From Salvia splendens (lineage: Eukaryota > Streptophyta > Magnoliopsida > Lamiales > Lamiaceae): a stretch of DNA of 64,000 nucleotides. Both the position numbers and the translations under genes were made by a program. Each line of letters begins with the position of its first letter. The first letter of the stretch is position 1. The notes beneath the pieces were generated by a model that was not told the origin of the DNA, did no database searches, and worked only from the letters and a program-made list of their open reading frames with translations. The stretch lies in contig NC_056033.1 of the NCBI RefSeq assembly GCF_004379255.2, forward strand, positions 41,690,719 to 41,754,718, read 5' to 3'. This document shows, piece after piece, positions 1 through 12,772 of this stretch.

Positions 1-3000
1 ATCAACTTGTTCGGGCTGACCTGTTATGACCAATCTTCCGGCAGGATCTGACTGGACGCGCACATAAGCAGCCATTTAGCAAAAAGTTTGCACATCACTA
101 TTTTTTACAGTTTCACATGCAGAAATGCAAGCAGATTGTGTGCAATACATATGAATTGTGTAATAAAGAGTTAATATGTGTTATAACTAATAAGAACTGT
201 GCACACCTCTTCGCGAAGAAGCCCAGGGACCAGTGCATAAACTTCAAAACAATCCCTCTGCAGAGTAAAACTAATTGGTCAAATTTTATGCATGTAATTG
301 CATGAGTGAAGTGAAGAGGTGCAAAGGAGGAGCGTGGAGACGAATGTACCGTTTGCCGTATGTTGATCTTCACCCAATCTGCTGGAGGGCCAACATCAAC
401 TACTGATGTCACAAGCCTACAAGCAAAAATCAATTTGAAAAGTTTAAAGCTAATATGAAAAATAATGGATAGGCATTCAAAGACTATTGCTGGAAACTAA
501 GCAAAGATCAACAAAGATAAGCATTTCTGTTTTCTTTTTCATGTTGATTGCTAGCACAGTTGGATCACTTGTTAAGGAGATCATAATTCCACAATGAACA
601 CATACATCCAAAGACTAAACAATCAGGTGTTAAGGACATTAAGACTTGTAAATGATCAATTATGTCAGCAGCTTAATAGAAAGGAATGACTGATTGAAAT
701 AATCAAGACTTACTGCTTTGATGTTTCAGTACGAATAGCCTTGACCGGAAGCTACGCCTCATTTGGTCTCTTTTGCTTGAGAGAAGCTAAATCCACAGGT
801 CAAATTCAGTAATACTCCCTCCGTCCAATAGAAATAGGCCATTTAGGGTTGACACGAGTTTTAATGCATAATTGGTAAAAAAAAAGCAGGAGAAAAAGTA
901 GTTGAAATTGAATTAGTGAGTGGTGGGCCCATAAATGATAAAAAGTAAAAGAGAAGGAGATAAAAGGTTGTCATATATGGATATGGACTATTTCTATGGG
1001 ACATACGAAAATGAAATATGGTCTATTTCTATGGGACGGGGGAGTATATTATATCCATATATAGTAATATTATCATCTTTACCCGAACATATCATTCTAT
1101 CTTTTGAAAACTTAATACTCTAAAATAAGAGGAAGGTGGTGATAGTGATACTGAGACGTGGCATAATCAATAATAACTATACCTAGAGGGCTTATAAAAT
1201 ATGAACATTATCAGTAAAATTTGATAGGAAACCAGTTTACCAATGCTTTTGGTGTTTTTCTCACGCTTCACCATATTGTTGATGTTCTTGTCCTATCAAA
1301 TCACAAGAGGAGACATTGAATTTAAATTACTGCTACATTCAAACGTCACAAGATGGGCTTCAAGATGATGATTTCACAAACCTTTATAATAGGCTCACCA
1401 ACTTCTCCATAATCAGAAAGGCGCTGGACATGCCAACCTTGCATGGCACGAGCAGCAGCATCTCTTCTAGCCCTTCCTGGTCCTGATCCTTAATAGTCAT
1501 TACTCTGAGCAATCATTAGAACGAATTATAATGTATGACAAACACTGAGCTTTATGCAACCAGATCTACAAAAAGAAATAGATGCAGACCATATGCATTG
1601 TGACAGCATAGATATTATGGCACAAGAATAGATATCCAGTGCATATATATCAGCAGAAAGAAAGCAGCAGGGACTAGGAGAGATGAAGGGTAGGAGACAG
1701 AGAGGAGGGTGAATGTTTAATTAATAAGACGATCTACAATAATGCAAATTCACCTCAGTAATAGCACCAGAAGCTTCAGGGAGCATTGCTACTGGGAGTT
1801 GAAGATCACCACTTAGTCTCTTATGCCTTTCATATTCTAAAAGAGACTGATACAACATATAAATGGAATCGTTATTTAAATGGTCAAAAAAAACTGAGAG
1901 ACTTTAATTATAGCTAATAACCCAGGAAACACCATGTAGTTAAAAGGGCAATCAGTAATAAGAATGTAAAGTTTCAGTCCAGGATTAGGGGCAAACGAAA
2001 AGAATCACCACATCCTTCAACGATGATCAGAATTATGCTTGTTACACAACACAAAGTTGGCTTCAAATCTTTACCTTCTCATAGAAAATGCGGAATGTCC
2101 ATGAAACTGTTGTACAAGTCTTGACAAAGAAAAGACATGTTCCCTGAATCACCTTTCACAACTTAACACATTATATATCTGAAATCTCAAATAGTTGCAA
2201 ATCACTGTACAGGAATAAGTAATTAACAAATAACATGCAGATGGAATGTGAAGGTATTCATAAAATTCTTTAATTGGACGACAAATGAAAATACTCCTAC
2301 TTTTTTTACAAATGACTTATTTTTACAAGTTCGTTGATGAAAATTCAGTTGAAGATATAACAAGCATCCGGTAACGGCTTGCTGTTAATATTCACTTATT
2401 CAGAGACACATATTTTGAAGATATCAAGTTTGAAAATGCTTAATAACTCCACACAACAATTATCTGAAAGGTCAACGCGAGAAAATATCCATAACAAAGG
2501 ACGAGAAACATCAAATAATCAGATTTGCGTCAAAAAGGGATAAAGAGAAGGCATGAAAATCTTACTTTGGTGGATGAAATGACTCTCCCACCTGTCGCCA
2601 CAACTTGGATCCAGTTACCTATCAGAGATTCGAATTCAGAAAACCAGCACCACATCAAGCAATATCATTATCCAGAATATCCAACATAACTTTCAAAATC
2701 ACCAACTCATGGGACATAATGAAGAGAACTAAGTTCTCAAACATAAAATAATTCTTCTAGTCATTAAAAGATTGTTTTGTGAGTAAATTTCTTGAGTTAG
2801 AAGCTGGGAGGGAGCAGGGGGTGATATATGCAAAGAACAATTAGACACGGTTGTCGATTCAATTTAAAGTTAGCAAATAATCTAGAGAAACAGCGTTATG
2901 CCTGAAATTTTGGTTCCAAACATCATATTCCAAGCCTTCAATGCCAAGAAATACTGAAACAAAGGACAGAAAAACAAAGGTGCATAACAATTCACAAATA

Positions 3001-4329
3001 TTGTGAAATTCTTACCCTGTCATAACCTCCCAATCTAATCACAGCTCTCCATAACCTAGAAGTAAATAAGATAAAGAAATAAATTATTATCCAAGGGCAA
3101 AGTCATAGCTCCAAACGTGCAAATAGTACTCACTTCAGGCAATTTAATGGTTGGCCATAAAATTTAGGTGGTTTAAAGTCTGTTGCCCTCTCACGGTAAA
3201 AACTTTCAAGTTCCCTTATGAATGCTGCTTGGTCCTCTGGCGTTCCATCGTCACATTCTGGCATCTGACAATGAAAACAGATTATTAGAAGCATTATTGT
3301 CTCTTTTAATATAGAACTTTTTTTTTTGTGATTTTCATTACCAGTGTGGCTTGGCTACAAAAGGTCTTGTCTGCTTCTCTGCTATGGCTCCCCATATTCG
3401 TCGGCATATATCTGTCAATGGAATTGGGTGTAGAAACTTCATGCGTATTTGGTATAGATGAATCATTCCCTCCGTGTCTAGTTACAGTTTATACACTCTT
3501 GGTATTCCCATCAGTTACAGGGCCAGCAAAAACTACTTCATTACCCTGTTGTTTTAGTTCGTCATTAACTACTTTATCCTCATTTGCATTAGCTGCATAT
3601 TCTGCCTCTTTGTCCCCATTCTGTGGAACCTCAACTGATGGAACACTTTGGACTTGAGGAGACTCGTTTGAAGATAATCCGGATTGAAATTTATTATTTT
3701 CACTAGCCTCACCCCCGCCATTCACATTTTTATCTGCCATTTCACTTTTTGCAACATTTTCCCCTGCTGTTTCTATTTGGGCAACATTTTTAACACAATC
3801 TTCAGTCTCCATACTCTCTATAGGCTTTTCCACTGCAACTGGAATTTCCCTCCACATTGTTCACAGGTATTTCACTTTCATCATCATTCCCGACTGGATC
3901 TTCCTCTTTCAACGCATCATTAGCATCACTTTCGTTAACTACTCCATTCTTGAGACCGGTTATTTCATCCACTATACTTTCAGCAGCCGCTTGCACTTCC
4001 GCATCAGCACCAATGCTGATTCCCCCTTCATTTTTACTTTCAGTATCAATTTTCTCACCTGTTTGTTCAACACCCTCAACCGACACTGGCTCATGAGTCT
4101 CACCTACACAGTTAGTTTGACTTTCCATTTCACTCAAGCTACTCAGTTTATTCGAACTGCCATCACCATTCTCGCTTTTATTTGCATCCTCTGCAACAGT
4201 CACTGCATATGGAGGCTCATCCTTTTTCAATTCAATATTAACGTCGCTCACTTTGTCATCAGTTTCTTTGATTTCATTCCCTGAATCACACTTTTCGGCG
4301 TCTTCCATTTCTACATCTTTGTTATCCAT
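1..4329 (-). pseudogene. ARID/HSP20-like domain gene (ARID5/6 type), degraded; continues past left edge
   Basis: The intact family is a nuclear chromatin-associated protein: acidic N-terminus, ARID DNA-binding domain, C-terminal alpha-crystallin/HSP20-like domain. Recognisable exons, in gene order: 4329-3342 (acidic N-terminus), 3264-3134 (ECDDGTPEDQAAFIREL), 3055-3016 (LWRAVIRLGGYDR), 2618-2566 (TGSKLWRQVGESFHPPK), 2119-2075 (TCTTVSWTFRIFYEK), 1846-1754, 1504-1382 (RARRDAAARAMQGWH), 786-714, 416-350 (SVVDVGPPADWVKIN), 257-207 (DCFEVYALVPGLL) and 63-1 (VRVQSDPAGRLVITG). Lesions seen: a 1-nt frameshift near 3802-3857; in-frame TAA near 3489 with the same frame continuing past it; the acceptor before 2119 reads CAAG, leaving the exon one base short; in-frame TAA near 1492; in-frame TAG near 754; and CTTAT where the AG acceptor before base 63 should be. 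One error could be an assembly fault, but so many favour a decayed copy. A Stowaway MITE sits in one intron. Start is the first ATG of the acidic frame. Confidence 0.8.
815..1044. mobile_element. Stowaway-like MITE in an intron of the ARID pseudogene
   Basis: The ends are inverted: CTCCCTCCGTCCAATAGAAA on the left, and on the right TTTCTATGGGACGGGGGAG. A TA dinucleotide flanks each end (813-814 and 1045-1046), as expected for Tc1/mariner-type Stowaway MITEs. There is no coding capacity. The CTCCCTCCGTCC end is shared with the other two Stowaway copies in the window. Confidence 0.8.
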
Positions 4330-5314
4330 TATGCTATCTATCTACAAATTAGATCATGATCATCATATAATTAACAGAGAAAACAGAATATGCACATAAG
4401 TTATCGTCCAACACTATCCATCCCAACAATCGCAGCAGTTACAAACCCTAATTCCGAATTAATAAATAAATAAACCAACTTTCATGCATGAACAGAGCCA
4501 CATAAACAAAAATTTCAGTGGAGGAACAGTCAAAACTTCGAAACAACAGCCAACATCCGATCAATTGAAATTCCAAACTCACATGCAGCTATAAATCCAA
4601 CACACTCATGCACACAAACAAGCGAAATCACTCACCTAAAAAACCAACTCGAGGCAACAAACCGCACCAGAGCTCGCCTACATCACAATGGCGACGCAAT
4701 CTAATCCAATTATGGATTCAATTTATTCGTCAGTCAGAACAAAAAGCATCACGAGTGTCCAAACATCTGCGCTTGCACAAATTCCATTCAAACACGTCGT
4801 TAAAATCAAATTGGGGAAGAAATAGAAAAGAGAGGAGTTTGTGCTCTTATCGTAACCAAGCGTGGACGAAATCGTTGCTTAGGGCGGAGGTAGAGAGAGA
4901 GAGAGCACCTTGAATCGCCAGAGAGAGAGAGAGCGGGAAAGAAAGTCCCCTGTTTCTGCGCTTGCCGATGTTAACAGCACTTGGTTACAGCATCCCCAAT
5001 AGCGGCGAGCGCACCGGCTAGCCGATTCTTGGCGCTCGCTGGTCCGCTCACCGAACCATTGCAGCCGGCGAGCGCCAAATCGGCGAGAAAAACGGCGAGC
5101 ACGCCGATTCCCGAGCGCTCGGCGATGCGCTCGGCGATCTCCTGGCCGCCATTGCAGGCTCCAGATCAGCAAGCGATCGGCGAGCGGGATTTTTTTATTT
5201 ATTTAATTTTCGAAACACTATATATACGCGATTTGGACATCATTTTCATTTGCACCACTTGTTTTAACGAGTACTCTCTCTATCTTAATTTCTGTACAAG
5301 AGCAACAACGCGAA

Positions 5315-6778
5315 ATGGAGCACAACAACGAGCCTACTCCAGGGACGAGCGGGTCTCAAACTCCGACGGTACCAGCGGGAGGTGGATGGGGTCCGATGCC
5401 CGGGTACTACTACCCTTGGCAGCACATGATGCCCGGGGTGGCATCCGGGGGTGGTATGCCGGGATGGCAGGGAATGCCGGAGGGTTCGGCGATGCAGGGC
5501 GGGCCGGCGGTTCCGGGAGGGAAGGGGGGACCGGGGATGCAACCCCCTATGCTGATGATGCCGGGGTGGACACCCGGGATGCAGATGACGCCAGGGTACC
5601 CGGGGATGCAGGAGACGCCGGGGTACCCGTGGATGCAGGGGACGCCGGGGGGGACAACGTCTATCGCCCCAGTCTTGATTTTGCTACTGCTGCTTCGCAT
5701 ACATCGACCCCAGCGGAGACGCAGTTCACTGGGTTTAAGACCTTCTCCTTAGAGGAGTTGAGACTAGATCTCGGGGATGCGGACACTCCCGTTCAAATGG
5801 GGGGAGTAGGGCTGGGTCGGGGCGCGCCCAAGAAGAAGAAGGGGAAGAGGGTGGTCGGCGAGTCGTCGCAGCCAGCTGGTGACGACAGCTCAGCACGAAG
5901 GAAGTGGACGGACGCAGAGAACGTCGCGTTGTCCAAGGCGTGGGTGAGTGTTTGTGATGATCCCCTCGCCTCGAATGTCCAAGGCGTGGGTGAGTGTTTG
6001 TGATGATCCCCTCGCCTCGAACAATCAGAGGATCGTCAACTTGTGGGCTAAGATAGCAGCAGCCTACATGGCATTTTGCCCGGAGGGGAGGCCACGCAGC
6101 GGGGAGGAGTGCCGGAAGGGGTGGGACTGAATCCAGCAAGGGGTCTCCCGATTTTTGGGCTTGTACACCAACGCCCTCCGAATGTTGTCCAGTGGCCAAA
6201 CTGACGGGGACTGCAGGAGGATGGCGGAGAAAGAGTTCCCCGTGCCCGGGCTTTACAAGGAGTTCACCTACTGGAACTGCTACCTGGTGCTAATGGACTC
6301 CGAGAAGTTTCGGGCAGGAGTCGATGCTGGCTGGCCGAAGAAGCAGCTTCTAAACTATACAGATGATTACGCCGGCGGCAGCAGCGACGGTTCCCACGAC
6401 CTCCCCAAAGATGCTCAGGAGACCCCGTCCCCCCCCGCGTTTACTCGCCTCACTCGTCCGGTTGGTCAAATGAGGGCGCAATGGGCTCGCCAGAGGTCCG
6501 AGGAGGTCCAGTCGCCATCCCCCATTGTTGGTAGCCCGACAGCCGACCTCGTCTTCTTGGCGCGTCAATAAATGCGGGTTTAGATGTACAAGGTCATATC
6601 TGATAGGAAGAATGCCACTGACCCCGAGGAGAAGAGTTTTTTTCACGCACTGCTCGTGAGTATGCGAGCCGATTTGACTGCCGCCGCGGCACAGGTGGGG
6701 GGCTTAGACGCGGGCTCAGATGAAGCAGATTTGGGGGTCCCAGATAGCGACGACAACGGCAACGACGACGAGGAGTGA
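5315..6778 (+). pseudogene. Broken ORF1 (Myb/SANT-like DNA-binding protein) of element H1
   Basis: The frame opens with MEHNNEPTPGTSGSQTP, then a Met/Pro/Gly-rich stretch of degenerate PGM/GMQ-type repeats to about 5650. Reading moves to a second frame (FKTFSLEELRLDLGDADTP, a Lys-rich basic patch, then the Myb-like RRKWTDAENVALSKAWVSV). A 46-bp tandem duplication at 5931-6021 inside the Myb-like domain shifts frame again. The next segment (NQRIVNLWAKIAAAYMAF) reaches an in-frame TGA near 6128 and continues (VPGLYKEFTYWNCYLVLMDS) to a TAA near 6569. A last open segment ends with an acidic tail at 6778. Similar plant proteins are usually annotated as Myb-like or 'glutathione S-transferase T3-like'. 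I infer this is the accessory ORF1 of a PIF/Harbinger transposon, now non-functional here. Confidence 0.7.
5931..6021 (+). repeat. 46-bp tandem duplication inside H1 ORF1
   Basis: The 46-base unit starting GTCCAAGGCGTGGGTGAGTG occurs at 5931-5976 and again at 5977-6021. The length is not a multiple of three, so the duplication breaks the Myb-like reading frame. Confidence 0.9.
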
Positions 6779-7104
6779 GGCGGAGGCGGGGGGCTCGTGC
6801 GTGGAGTAGGAGTTTTTTTTTTAAATCAATGTAATTTTTTTTGTTAATGTACTTTTTTTTAATTAATTTACTTTTTAAATTTTTAATATAATATTGAATT
6901 TTCCTGTATATGTGTCGTAAATTTAATTCCGTATTTTGTGTGATTGTTAATTATTTGATTTTAATAATTTTGTTTATTGTGGCTGGCTATTGCTTGTCCA
7001 GTTGCTTGTCCTGATGATATGGCAGGAGGAGTTTTAGTGCTGATGATGTGACAGGAGGAGTTTGTGGCTGGGCTATGACTGGACTATTCTTATTGGAGAT
7101 GCTC

Positions 7105-7497
7105 TTATAGATTTACCGTTTAAGAAAGGTCGAATTTGCCCTTCTGATTTTGACCTTTCTGTGAATTTTTTGGCCATGGTTTGGGGTAATTTGTGATTAT
7201 GTGTATTAATAATTATTACCACGATCTTTTGCAATGAATTGATGGGTGATTTGTTGAATTTAGTAATATGGTTTTGTTTTATGTATGGTATGTCATATTG
7301 ATGAGTGGTATATGGGTATTGTCGAAATGGTTATAGGGATTTAATGATTTTAATTGTGATATTAAATTGCTTTTATAACAATATATTAGTTGTCTCGTTA
7401 TAACTATGGAATACGTTGGTAGCGCTTTGAATTGAATCTATTTCTCGTCTCGTCGCTAAATTTCAAACTCTTGACTTCTTTTTTTGATTGTTACAAT
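7105..7497. other. AT-rich spacer between H1 and solo LTR
   Basis: No ORF, RNA gene or clear repeat is visible. It begins with the TTA target duplication of H1. Confidence 0.5.
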
Positions 7498-9945
7498 TGT
7501 AACATCCCGAATTATAGGGCTTGACAAAAGATTTGGATATATGATGAGGAATAGTACTTAAGTTAAACTATAAGGTAGAAATTTAATACGAAATATCGAT
7601 TATGCGATTTTCGGCAATTTCTTTTACCCACGTAAAATCGTAAATCGAAGCTAAGGGCTAATAATTTTATAAATTATAAATTATGGCCTAACATAATTGT
7701 AAATAATGTGAGGAATTATTTTGGGCCATTTAAGGGTAATTGGAATTTTTTATCACCGATTATTTCGGTTTTTCGCAAAATCGATCGTCGAAACATTTGA
7801 GGTGTCGGACGAGAATAATTTTAGATTAAACTATAATTAATGTGCTACTAGATGGTATATAGAATTCATAAATATGGGGTCATATGACATGAAAATAAAT
7901 TAGTACAAGGAAATAAATTTAACTTAATTAAATAAATAATTAGAATTTTAAAGAAAAATCTAGAAGTTGTTGGATAAAATTTAAAAGCCAAAGACTTATC
8001 TTCTCTCCCTCATGATTTTCGTCCATGAGCAGCTCCCCTCAACCTCCATAGCAAAAAACCTTCTTTCTCATTTATTTGGCTCGTACGTCGGCAAATCAGG
8101 GATTTAATCGTATAAAACATAGCAAATCAAGCGAAGGAACCTATAGTGCGTTTTGGAGGCAAAGGAGTGAACCTAGAAGGTAGAGAAGTATCAAGGTGAA
8201 ATATGCTTATGTTCATTAGCCTAAGAGGTAGGATATCCTTACTATGAACTTTACTTCTCTGGTTTAAACTATGTGAACTAAATGTATAATAATGTGTTAT
8301 TCTATGTGATAATTGTATATATGTCATTAGAAGACACAAATGGAATTATTATGATATTTATAAACCTGATATGAAAGTTCTACAAAGAAATAGTATAAAT
8401 ATAATTATATGATGATGATAGAAATAATATGGTGTGAAATGTGATAATATGTGTTGAAGTGTGTATGAATCACACTTTTAATTTTACGTATATTATGTGG
8501 TTGATTTCTATATGTTGATTGTGGTGAAATTTGGGTTATATGGTGTGAACTAAATATGGTTAAGCGTTATTTGATATTGATGGTGGAATACGATATGAAT
8601 ATATGATTGGTGCAACAGATATGTTTTATATGTTATATTCGAATTATTTGGTAGGATAAGATATGGATATGTGATTGATGAAATTGATAGGTTTTGCATA
8701 TGATATTGGAATTATATGAATCATTCGACTAAAGAGGATCTGTGACGGTCTTGCCCTGGATCTGAAATCACAGTGGACATATTGGGACCTTCGGGTCAAA
8801 TCACAGTGGGACCTTCAGGTTAAATCGTATTGGGACCTTTGGGTCAAATCACAGTGGGACCTTCGTGTCAAATCATATTGGGACCTACGGGTCAAACATA
8901 TTGGGACCTTCGGGTCAATCATATTGGAAATCCCGAGCAGATACCAGGCCTGATCCGTCACAGAATAATGAAAAGGAATAGAGAGGCATATGTATATATG
9001 GATATGAAATTGTTTATGATATAGGTTGTATATTATTTCTGATTATATGTATTTCGGTAAATGAGTACTTTGGTGATCGTTATACGTGTTTGAAATGAGT
9101 TAACGTTTGCGATTTGTCTGCGTTGGTATGTGGATAAGAATGTGATATAAAGTTATAGATGACTGAATGACTTGGATATGGAAATAAGACGTATGACAGA
9201 TTATGGGAAGTAATATGCTTATAAGATAAGAATAAGTGTGAATAAATAATAATTAGCTAATTGAATAAATTAAGGAATTATATGGAAACATGTATTTTGT
9301 AAGTAAGTAAGTATATGAAGAATTATGGTGCAATGTGATAGTATTGATATGAGATATTATCTGGAAAACACGGTGAACGTATAGATGTTGTATAAAGTGA
9401 TGTGTGGTAATACAAGAAAAGAATGATGATATATGATGTCTTAAGAAATGATAACATGTGGAAGGTGATACGGAAATTAATATGTGTTGACGAGTAAAAG
9501 ATTAATATAGTAAATTATGAAAGTGGGAAGTGCTAAGAATGAATGGTTTTAAGTAAAAGATAAATAATGTAAAAGTCTCAATATAGTTTAGATTAGAGAA
9601 TTGATTTTCATAGTTTGGATATATCTACTGAGCTGTGGAAAGCTCACTCCTATCTTCTTTTACCCCCTGCAGGTTAGAGTTGATAGTATGTCAGTGTGGT
9701 TGCACAGCTTTGCAATTTTTGGCGGGTCACTGGTGGTCAACATGGTTAAAAGTTCGTGGCATGTTGTATAATAGTTCAATCTTTGATCTCCCGCTGGATA
9801 AATGTTAAGTTTTTAAATGTAATAGATTTTAATTGTGCTTTTTAAGCTAAAAAGAAAATAGGAAAATTTCAGTACGGCTTGTCGATACTGAAACGTGACA
9901 TCTCGTATTCAGTGGGTTTACCTACCGGGTAAGGGGTGTTACAAC
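7498..9945 (+). mobile_element. Probable solo LTR of a Ty3/gypsy-type retrotransposon
   Basis: The segment starts TGTAACATCCCG and ends GGGGTGTTACA, a terminal inverted TG...CA pair typical of plant chromovirus (Tekay/Del-like) LTRs. At about 2.45 kb it is long but within the range of that group. It has no gag-pol coding sequence and no second copy in the window, so a solo LTR left by recombination is the simplest reading. Flanking pentamers ACAAT and ACAGC do not match perfectly, so the target duplication has decayed or the ends are slightly misplaced. Assignment to the gypsy group is inferred from the end sequences and length only. Confidence 0.55.
8779..8935 (+). repeat. Short tandem repeat inside the LTR (TGGGACCTTCGGGTCAAATC unit)
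   Basis: About seven imperfect copies of a 20-25 bp unit with core GGGACCTTCGGGTCAAATCA occur in succession. Units vary in length and sequence, so this is LTR minisatellite expansion, not a CRISPR array. Confidence 0.8.
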
Positions 9946-10741
9946 AGCCCCTCCTATATACATTTGACTTGATTTATCCATATTTTAGCTATGGAGTGCA
10001 TAAATCGTTTAATATTAAGATAAGTGAAAGTATATTAATTAAGTCTATGGATTCATTCAATTTCGCCATTCATTTTCAATTTTAGAGGCAAAATGCAACC
10101 GATTGTGCATTCTTTTCATTTATAAAAATATATTATGCGCAATTAATGAATTTTATCATAACCTCCACAAATCTTAAGAATAAAGTTTGAAACAATATTT
10201 AATGTGTTGCGATACTAAAATACAGTAATTCAATTGCATGTTAATAAATTGGTAAAATGCTTTTATAGATCAGATTTATTTCTATTTTTTATTCTAATCG
10301 ATTGTTATTTAACTGAATTATTGATGTAATTAATTTTTGGTTTATCTAATTAATCTTTGCATTTCACCTTAATTTAATTGGCCTTTGATTCAGAAAGGAA
10401 AAAAAACGATACTTGTAACTGTAGAATTTGTTCTATTTAGGATCTACACATGCTCATATATTTTAGTACTCATAATATATAGATATAGATGTTGGAGGCT
10501 TGAAATTAAACAGTTGCAAATTAAGCAATTTCATTGTTAATAGAAGATACTAATATTAGGTAGAGAGCACCCAAGGAAGAAGTCATGACTACAGCTACTA
10601 CAGTAATGAAAACCAAAAGAGAGCATAGTTTGCTCTAATCAGTAAAATCAGCAAATGTCAATAAGCATTGGCCAAAACATATGCTCGAGGGAAGCAAGCA
10701 AGCAGATAAATCCCAGACACCGGAAAACCGGGGCTCCGTTT
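9946..10741. other. Intergenic, AT-rich; CDKB2 3' flank
   Basis: No ORF or repeat family recognised. The last ~180 bp probably contain the CDKB2 3' UTR. Confidence 0.4.
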
Positions 10742-12772
10742 TCAGAGAAGGGACTTGTCAAGGTCATCGAAATAGGGATGTTCCATAGCCTTCTTGGCTG
10801 AAATCCTCCTTGATGGTTCGTAGTGCAGCATTTCCTGCAACAACGAGAATTTGGATCAGGATCGAGTGACATCGTTTGCTTCTCATGAAGCTTGATTTCG
10901 AAATCAATAACTTACCCCTAAGAGATGGAGGCCGTTCTCATCCAGACCAGGAACAGCTGATGAAAGTGGCTTGGCAGTCCACTGTGGGTATTCGTGCCAG
11001 TTTATGAGCTTGCTAACCCCAGGCCAAATTTCTTCGTTTGGAGTTCCCAGTAGTCTGCATCCATCAGATCAAAATGGATGAGAATAAGATAGGAAAATTA
11101 GGTGAGGTGTCAAGAACTACTATGATTTGATGAATGACCTGAAAATGTGTAGAAGTTGTTGCAGCTCAGAGTCTCCAGGAAATAGAGCTTGATTTGTCAC
11201 CAATTCAGCTGAGAGATTCAATATTCAATCAACCAAAACATCTCAGAGCTTACTCAAAATTTTCTGATAAACTAAGATTTGTGTGTGATTTCAGCTTGAA
11301 TAGTTCATACCAAATATGCATGCGACAGACCACATGTCCACAGCAGGGGAGTAATGTGTAGCCCCCAAAAGCACCTCGGGAGCTCTATACCAGAGGGTCA
11401 ATATCTGCAAATATTGAGTTCGTTTTTACAATCTGCTTGGTTAATTACTGGAATAACGTTCAAGTTGGTTTGAGAATTAAGAAAATATACCTCATGAGTA
11501 TACTTCTTAATTGGCACAGTGAAAGCTCGGGCTAGTCCAAGATCAGCTATTTTAAGCATCATTGTTTTACGATCCATCAAAAGGTTGTGCGGCTTAAGAT
11601 CCCTGCACGGAAGCACAATAAACATGTTTAGTCATTGAGTGGAAGGCTAACGGAAGGCAGTGATGTGCATTAGGAGTAAGACTAAAGTTTACCTGTGTAA
11701 AACACCAGAGCCATGGCAAAAGGCAACACCTTTGCAGAGCTGGTACATTAAACTCTGATAACACCAATGACAAAAGGTGTTAAGATGCATCGAAGTGTAA
11801 TCAATTGATAAGACTAGTAATGCAGAGAAATCAAACAAGTAGGAAGGGCGATGTACCTTCACAATTTCGCTAGGAATGTTATCCCCAGTTTGGCGGAAGC
11901 TGCGGATGTATTTCTTGACGTCAGTGTCCATGTACTCAAACACCAAGTATAGGACAGTCTTCCCTTCCTTATTCTGGCCTTGTTTCACATCCATCAATCT
12001 ACAAAATGGATCAAATTCAGATGCTTGAAATTGAAGTGCACAATATTGATGATTAAGCTGCTCCTCGGCATGTATTAAAGTCGTAGTAAAGTCGTTACCT
12101 AATCGCTAAGACTAATCAAACTCATTTTCACATATTCATATCCTGGTCATTTTGCAGCTAATCGTATTAAGCATTCAAACTATTGCTTCGTGTATCTAAA
12201 GGAACCCCTAATTATTGGAAAATTGAAGAGCATCGGTAAAATCAAAGAAGAAAACCTACACACTAAGCTAATCGCTCTGAGTATTCACGCTATTGCGAAA
12301 AAAAACCCCAATTCATGGAAGAACGAAAAGTATCAGCTAAATTAACTACGAAAACCTACTCATTGGAGATACCAAATCAAATCAGTACCTTCACAAGACT
12401 GAAATCTAACCAGAAAGTAAATTCACAATTAACACAAAATCGAGCTAGGAAATGAAAACCTACGAATCACACATCCAAAACAGTCGATTAAAAAAAATCA
12501 GTTGATCGAACAGATAGAATGCAGAAACAGAGGCAAACGTGAGAATCTTACTTGACCACATGGGGATCTCTAGACAGCATTCTGAGCAACGAAACCTCAC
12601 GAAGAGTAGTCGGGGGCACCCCTTCTTCGTCTTCATGGAGGCGCGTTTTCTTCAACGCCACGATCTTTCCGGTGGCCTTCTCCCTCGCACGGTACACTTT
12701 CCCGTATGTTCCTTCTCCGACTTTCTCAAGCTTCTCGAATGCCTCCATTGCAGATTTCGGCTTCTCTTCCAT
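10742..12772 (-). CDS. CDKB2: B2-type cyclin-dependent kinase (CDKB2)
   Basis: Plant-specific mitotic serine/threonine kinase that works with A/B-type cyclins at G2/M in the nucleus and on the spindle. Eight exons, all with GT-AG junctions: 12772-12552, 11998-11857, 11754-11693, 11602-11491, 11404-11311, 11208-11139, 11054-10916 and 10834-10742. They join to exactly 310 codons plus TGA, the usual CDKB2 length. Visible motifs: glycine loop GEGTYG (19-24, with the inhibitory Thr/Tyr pair), catalytic Lys41, cyclin-binding helix PPTTLRE (53-59, the CDKB2 signature; CDKB1 has PPTALRE), HRDLKPHN (141-148), DLGLAR in place of DFG (162-167, as in plant CDKs) and T-loop Thr177 in YTHE. No disabling change seen. 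The start gives [26 protein letters not shown] box and one AACGG core lie just upstream, which would fit the known G2/M regulation of the family. Confidence 0.95.

Larger units (their letters stand above)
4988..7104 (+). mobile_element. PIF/Harbinger-like element H1 (Myb-like ORF only)
   Basis: The left end CAGCATCCCCAATAG and right end (reverse complement GAGCATCTCCAATAA) are short imperfect terminal repeats flanked by TTA on both sides (4985-4987 and 7105-7107), the PIF/Harbinger target duplication. The first 200 bp are GC-rich and full of CGGCGAGC/GCTCGCCG repeats, followed by a TATA box (ACTATATATAC near 5220) and a leader that ends at the ATG at 5315. It carries a degraded Myb/SANT-type ORF and no transposase. 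It lies about 660 bp upstream of the ARID pseudogene start codon. Confidence 0.75.

Noticed and set aside
2895..2960. Extra exon of the ARID gene (open stretch between the GGYDR and TGSKLW exons)
   Set aside because: The ARID domain is continuous without it, and the two neighbouring exons already join in phase.
4981..5314. Open frame starting at 4981 as the start of H1 ORF1
   Set aside because: It crosses the transposon boundary and the GC-rich repeats; the ATG at 5315 after the TATA/leader block matches the H4 start.
8779..8935. Repeat array resembling CRISPR
   Set aside because: Units are imperfect, with no unique spacers of constant length, and lie inside an LTR in a plant genome.
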